Assembly: GCA_036346205.1 (NCBI GenBank)
Contig: JARFJB010000654.1
Span: 1 to 64,000 of the forward strand
Source: Vesta saturnalis
Lineage: Eukaryota; Arthropoda; Insecta; Coleoptera; Lampyridae
Direction: 5' to 3'
Length of the DNA stretch: 64,000 nt
In this document: piece by piece, positions 60,107-64,000 of the stretch
Layout of the letters: each line of letters starts with the position of its first letter
How positions within the stretch are numbered: position 1 is the stretch's first letter
The notes under the pieces: generated by a model
The model's database searches: none
What the model was told of the DNA's origin: nothing
The model's input: only the letters and a program-made list of their open reading frames with translations
Made by a program: the position numbers and the translations under genes

Positions 60107-61515
60107 ATGAAAACCTTGACATTGGAGAAATTTTATTATTATCTTACGGAGTGGGAAAACTTATCTGAATGCGGATCCGAAAAAGAAAATAACCACTCCG
60201 AAGGTGGTGAAAGTGATGAAGCTGTTCCTGTTGATGACAAAAGTAGTGAACAAAGTGAAGAATCTGTCAGCGTAAATAATTCCTCTTCACCTAATGAAAT
60301 TAGTGATGACATTAAACACCATCAAAAACGAAAAAAATACATGCATTTATCTGGAGGGGGGTAAACAATCATCCAAATCTAATGATATATGGGAAGTTGT
60401 GGAATCAAGTGGACCTTATGTTGGCCGTATAGTTCAAAGAAACGTTATGCGAAAAATACTCCTGGACCAACTCCTTATGCTAAAACAAATGTGTTTTCTA
60501 ACCCTGTGTTAAGTACATTTGGATTGTTTATAGATAACACAACGCTAAAACTCATTCAGAAATGTACTGAAAATTGATTAGTAACTCCAGGAGCAAACAT
60601 TACAGTAGACGAATAACTGTTTCCTACTAAAAGCTAGATGCAGATTTACACAATATGTGGCGAATAAGCCTGATAAATCTGGTGTAAAATTTTGGCTAGC
60701 TGTTGATATGGATTCTAAATATCTACTGAATGATTTTCCTTATTTAGCAAACAATTATATGCGTCCCAACAACCAACCTCTTCTAGAATATGTTGTTTTA
60801 AAATTAATGAAACCTTTCCTAAATATGGGTAGAAGTGTTACTTTCGATAACTTTTTACCTGCCAAAAGTTAGTAACAATGCTGGCAAAATAGAACTCAAC
60901 AATAGTACAAACAGTGAACCTAGCAAGAAGGGAATTGCCAATTTGTACCAAGAATAAAAGGAAAGAGTTATATTCTACCACGGTAATGGAAAATGATAAA
61001 AGCACCTAGTCAATTTATCAGAGAAAAGTTAATAAAAATGTCAGTTTGCTAAGTACGCTACGTCCAACTGTGGGTATAGATGATGCTAAAAAGAAGAAAC
61101 CTGAGACAGTGTTGTATTACAATGAAACAAAGTTTGTGGTAGATGTGTTGGACCAAATGGCTAGAAAATATTCTACGAATGCTGGTTCACGTAGATGGCC
61201 AATTCATGTGTTTTACAATGTTTTAGATCTTGCCACAATGAACGCCTGGATAGTTTATAAGGAAGTCATAGGTAGTAACATAAAAAGAAGAGACTTTATT
61301 TTCACTGTAACTAAGGAACTATGAAAGGAGTATTTCAATTCGAAACAAGATTCTGGTGCAAGTACCAGTGCATCTGATACAACGAAACCTAAAAAACGTC
61401 ATCAGTGCCAAATTAAAAATATTGCTGACTTTTGTTCTGTGTGTAACAAATATGTTTGTGGAAAATGTGGAAGTGTAACAAAGACCGTTATTTTTTTGAA
61501 CTGTAGAAAGTGACA
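60107..61515 (+). pseudogene. piggyBac-family transposase, frameshifted
   Basis: The N-terminal part (60107-60364) is acidic and Ser/Asn-rich, as in piggyBac transposases. It is followed by ITVDE then a stop where a Gln or Leu codon is expected, then ANKPDKSGVKFWLAVDMDSK (60657 on) and GRSVTFDNF. The C-terminal core (61046-61324) has VVDVLDQMARKYS and GSRRWPIHVFYNVLDLATMN. The catalytic Asp positions (in TVDE, AVDMD and VDVLDQ) are retained. A final Cys-rich stretch (CSVCNKYVCGKCG) matches the C-terminal zinc-binding domain. At least five frameshifts or stops make it inactive. Terminal inverted repeats and TTAA target sites were not identified. Confidence 0.88.
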
Positions 61516-61559
61516 CAGCATGTAAAACTGTACCGAATTCGAAATGTATTAGAATCAAT

Positions 61560-62400
61560 TCAATTTTTATTTAATTAAAATGATTATTTACCTAAAATGT
61601 GTTCGTTTCTCAATTAAGTGTAAAATATATAAAGAATACATCTCAAAATTACCTTTCTTGTCCAGAGGTCAAAATTACCGGTCACGGCAGTTTTAAGTGT
61701 ATACGATAGCCAGTGGTGCCTGTCTCTGTGAGTAACAGAATTAATTATATCGTAATTACAATATAAACTACCTATTACTCTACTACAATTTCATAACGTT
61801 CTCACGCAATTCGAAAAAACGAAACGTTAATGACTACAATAAAAACATAATTCTGAGGAAGTATTTTCCATAAAATGCAAATTTTGATTTGGCCAGTAAA
61901 AAGTTGTTGCAGACACTAATACAAGTACAGTTTTGCTTTTTGACGTAATATATAGTATGATATAGACGTCGATCACATGAAAATTTTTATTATTCGATTC
62001 AAGTAAATTTTGATTTCCTTAATCGTTTTTGCTTCAAAATGATCTCGAATGCGTGCTCAAAAGTAGTCACGTGGTTTTCGTCACCTGTCAAAATTAACAT
62101 TTTTCAAAAACAAGTTGTCCAAAACGGCATTATTTCTCAAAATTTCGAAAAAAGGTTATAAGGAAAGTTGTTACTCTTTCACTTTTACACCTATGCACCA
62201 AATTTCAGATCTTTAGAAAATGTTTTTATTTTTTCCATTTAATTACACTTCATCTGCTGTTCACATGCATTTTCATTGACTCATATTGTCTTAAACCTTT
62301 TTTTTCAAGAAAACCGTAATTCTCATTTTAAAATTGGTTAATTTTGATGCAAAGTTTGTGTAGTTTCAATAATTTGCTCCAAAACTAGCCTTATTTCATT
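61560..62400. other. Non-coding DNA, possibly piggyBac 3' flank
   Basis: No motif found. The end of the piggyBac element may lie here but no terminal repeat was recognised. Confidence 0.35.
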
Positions 62401-62830
62401 TTGTCTAGGAATAGGAATATCCACTATTATAGTGTTTCGTCCCTAATGCACTTTCTAAGTTCTTCTATTAAGTGGTCGATATTTTGCAATGGTCTGTTTT
62501 TATAAACCTTTGTTTTGCGTATCCCAACAAGAAAAAATCCAGTGGGGTTAAATCTGGAGACCTGGGTGGCCAGTATTGCTCCACATTATTCCCAATCACT
62601 TAACCCCTAAACATTTCTAAGAGACCTTCCTTTGCCTCCCTTGAATTATGAATGGGAGTACTATCACTTATACCACAAAGAATTCCTTATTTCTAGTGGC
62701 ATATTATCTAAAATTTCGGATAGTTCCAAATTTAAGAAACGAAAGAACCTTCGTGAGTTTGGATTTTGTCTGAAAAAATATGGACCAATAACATTATCAC
62801 TTAAAAGACCACACCACATATTGGTTTAAA
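62400..62830 (-). pseudogene. mariner/IS630-type transposase fragment
   Basis: The minus strand near 62560 reads NVEQYWPPRSPDLTPLDFFL, the conserved third catalytic block, and continues with GYAKQRFIKTD. Upstream a shifted stretch includes GILCGISDSTPIHNSREAK in place of the second block (usual QDGAPPH). It is related to, but distinct from, the transposase at 45474. No terminal repeats were found. Confidence 0.7.
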
Positions 62831-62963
62831 AAATATTGGTCTCGGCATTCAATGCTAAAATTGGGATTTTCTTGCGCCTTTTAGAAAAAACGAAAAAATA
62901 AAAATATTTTCTAGTGATCTGAAGCATAGGTACATAATTTTATTGTTAAGGTGATTGTATAAT

Positions 62964-63560
62964 TTATTTTACATTTAATAAATTAAAGAAATTTGGTGGT
63001 AATAACAAGTTGTTATGACAAGTACTGTAATTATCTTTCTTTCTTAAGGATACCTGTGTAAATTTTTTCATGTATTTCACCAACGGTTTTGTATATACAC
63101 ATGCATGGTACTGCCATAATTTTGATAGGTCTCGGCAGTGATCTCTACAGCCAATGTTAGCTATTAATCTTATTGATCTGTTTTGTAGTCTAAAGACTTT
63201 AACTGACAGATAATTTCCCCCATAAGATAGTCGCATAATTAATTCTGGAGAGAATAATGAGAAGTAACAAGACAAAAGAGTATGTATAGGTAGAATGTAT
63301 TGTAGTTTTAATATTAAAATGATGTTGGAAGCTAATGGAGAACACAATTTATCAATATGGAGTTTCCAATTTAATTCACTATTGATTGCAATGTCAAGTA
63401 GTTCAACATTCGTTCCGTTTACTATACATTTTTTTGAATTAAGGTTAATTTCTTGCATCTTGTTAGGATTGTGCTTTAATTGATTCTTGCCTAGCCAATC
63501 TTGAACAGCCTTAATTGCTTTAGCAATAGTATTATTCAAGTTTGATAGGTGTCGAAAACC
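62964..63560 (-). pseudogene. Non-LTR (LINE) reverse transcriptase, C-terminal part
   Basis: An open frame of about 190 codons on the minus strand. It reads HLSNLNNTIAKAIKAVQDWL, KHNPNKMQEINL, LLDIAINSELNWKLHIDKLC, IHTLLSCYFSLFSPELIMRL and FRLQNRSIRLIANIGCRDHC. These are the blocks that follow the YADD motif in Jockey/CR1-like LINEs. The YADD and earlier palm are missing, so the copy is 5'-truncated, as is usual. It ends at 62964 and a short 3' tail probably follows to about 62880. The frame is uninterrupted, suggesting it is younger than its neighbours. Confidence 0.83.
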
Positions 63561-63676
63561 AGATGACTACTTTCGAGCACGTCATTTCACATCATTTTTG
63601 AAACAAAAACGATTAACAAGATCAAAATTTACTTGAAACGAATAATAAAAAATTTCCATAGATGCGAACCTTTGTT

Positions 63677-63678
<2 letters not shown>

Positions 63679-63756
<78 letters not shown>

Positions 63757-63758
63757 CA
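63679..63758. repeat. (AT)n microsatellite
   Basis: About 75 bp of alternating TA. Confidence 0.95.
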
Positions 63759-63816
63759 TCTGGTCATTAACTGTATTTATTTAAAGTTAATTCTAAAGTA
63801 CATACAGTAAAGGTCA

Positions 63817-63885
63817 ACTAGAGTGGGACTTGAACCCACGACCTCTGGTTTGCTAGAGTGAGGCTCTCCAACTGAGCTATCGAGG
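63817..63885 (-). tRNA. Degenerate tRNA-like sequence related to 52370-52442
   Basis: The minus strand has a perfect A-box (TAGCTCAGTTGG), a perfect B-box (GGTTCAAGTCC), D stem GCTC/GAGC and T stem GTGGG/CCCAC. The same loop CTAGCAA (AGC) is present, but the 5' anticodon stem (TCACT) no longer pairs with ACCAG, and the acceptor pairs poorly. It is best called a tRNA pseudogene or SINE head. No long T run follows. Confidence 0.5.
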
Positions 63886-64000
63886 AGGCAATTCACAATT
63901 GATTCAAACTTAAATTGTACGTGTTTCCCTAGTTACGATGTATTATAATTTTTATACACAATGAAGGATCACAGTAAACTTTTGTGTATGCCATGTGAGC

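Overview
The window looks like an insect (at least arthropod) nuclear genome segment. It is strongly AT-rich, full of (AT)n and (GT)n microsatellites, and made almost entirely of transposable elements: a Polinton/Maverick, Ty3/gypsy, a Jockey-like LINE, a second LINE fragment, a Penelope-like element, piggyBac, and several mariner-like elements. No intact host protein-coding gene could be recognised. The insect assignment rests on element content and composition; the order cannot be told.

Layout. 1-2548 is single-copy AT-rich DNA. 2549-18942 and 18959-35344 are a direct tandem duplication of a ~16.4-kb unit, joined by a 16-bp filler. Each copy carries, in order: a degenerate internal repeat, a mariner-like transposase remnant, a GC-rich retroelement ORF fragment, a decayed Ty3/gypsy element (minus strand), a long GT microsatellite, a long AT microsatellite, two direct copies of a Polinton terminal sequence, and the left end of a Polinton. 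From 7469 onward the two copies seem identical except around the GT repeat; before that they differ patchily.

The Polinton continues only from the second copy (32803 to about 44725). It has the expected gene set, mostly frameshifted. On the plus strand are an unknown gene and protein-primed DNA polymerase B. A tight minus-strand cluster follows: an unknown 153-aa ORF, the double-jelly-roll major capsid protein, a 53-aa Cys-rich ORF, the minor capsid (penton) protein, an adenovirus-type cysteine protease, and a phospholipase A2-like/glycine-rich protein. The plus strand then resumes with the packaging ATPase, two conserved proteins of unknown role and the first residues of the integrase. Together these would replicate, package and process a virion; this copy is decayed and lacks its right end.

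44880-48790 is a Jockey-type LINE (minus strand; gag-like ORF1 with three zinc knuckles, start of ORF2). It is split by a 2240-bp mariner-like transposon with ~564-bp inverted repeats, and one of those repeats is itself split by a ~131-bp SINE-like insert that resembles 5S rRNA. Downstream are a decayed mariner (50761-51850), a tRNA-like sequence (52370-52442), a long imperfect inverted repeat pair (54.5 and 57.6-58.0 kb), AT and CA/TA microsatellites, a Penelope-like fragment (59.15-59.9 kb), a piggyBac pseudogene (60.1-61.5 kb), another mariner-like fragment (62.4-62.8 kb), a LINE reverse-transcriptase tail (62.96-63.56 kb) and a second tRNA-like sequence (63.8 kb).

All comparisons were done by eye. 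Boundaries given as round numbers are approximate.
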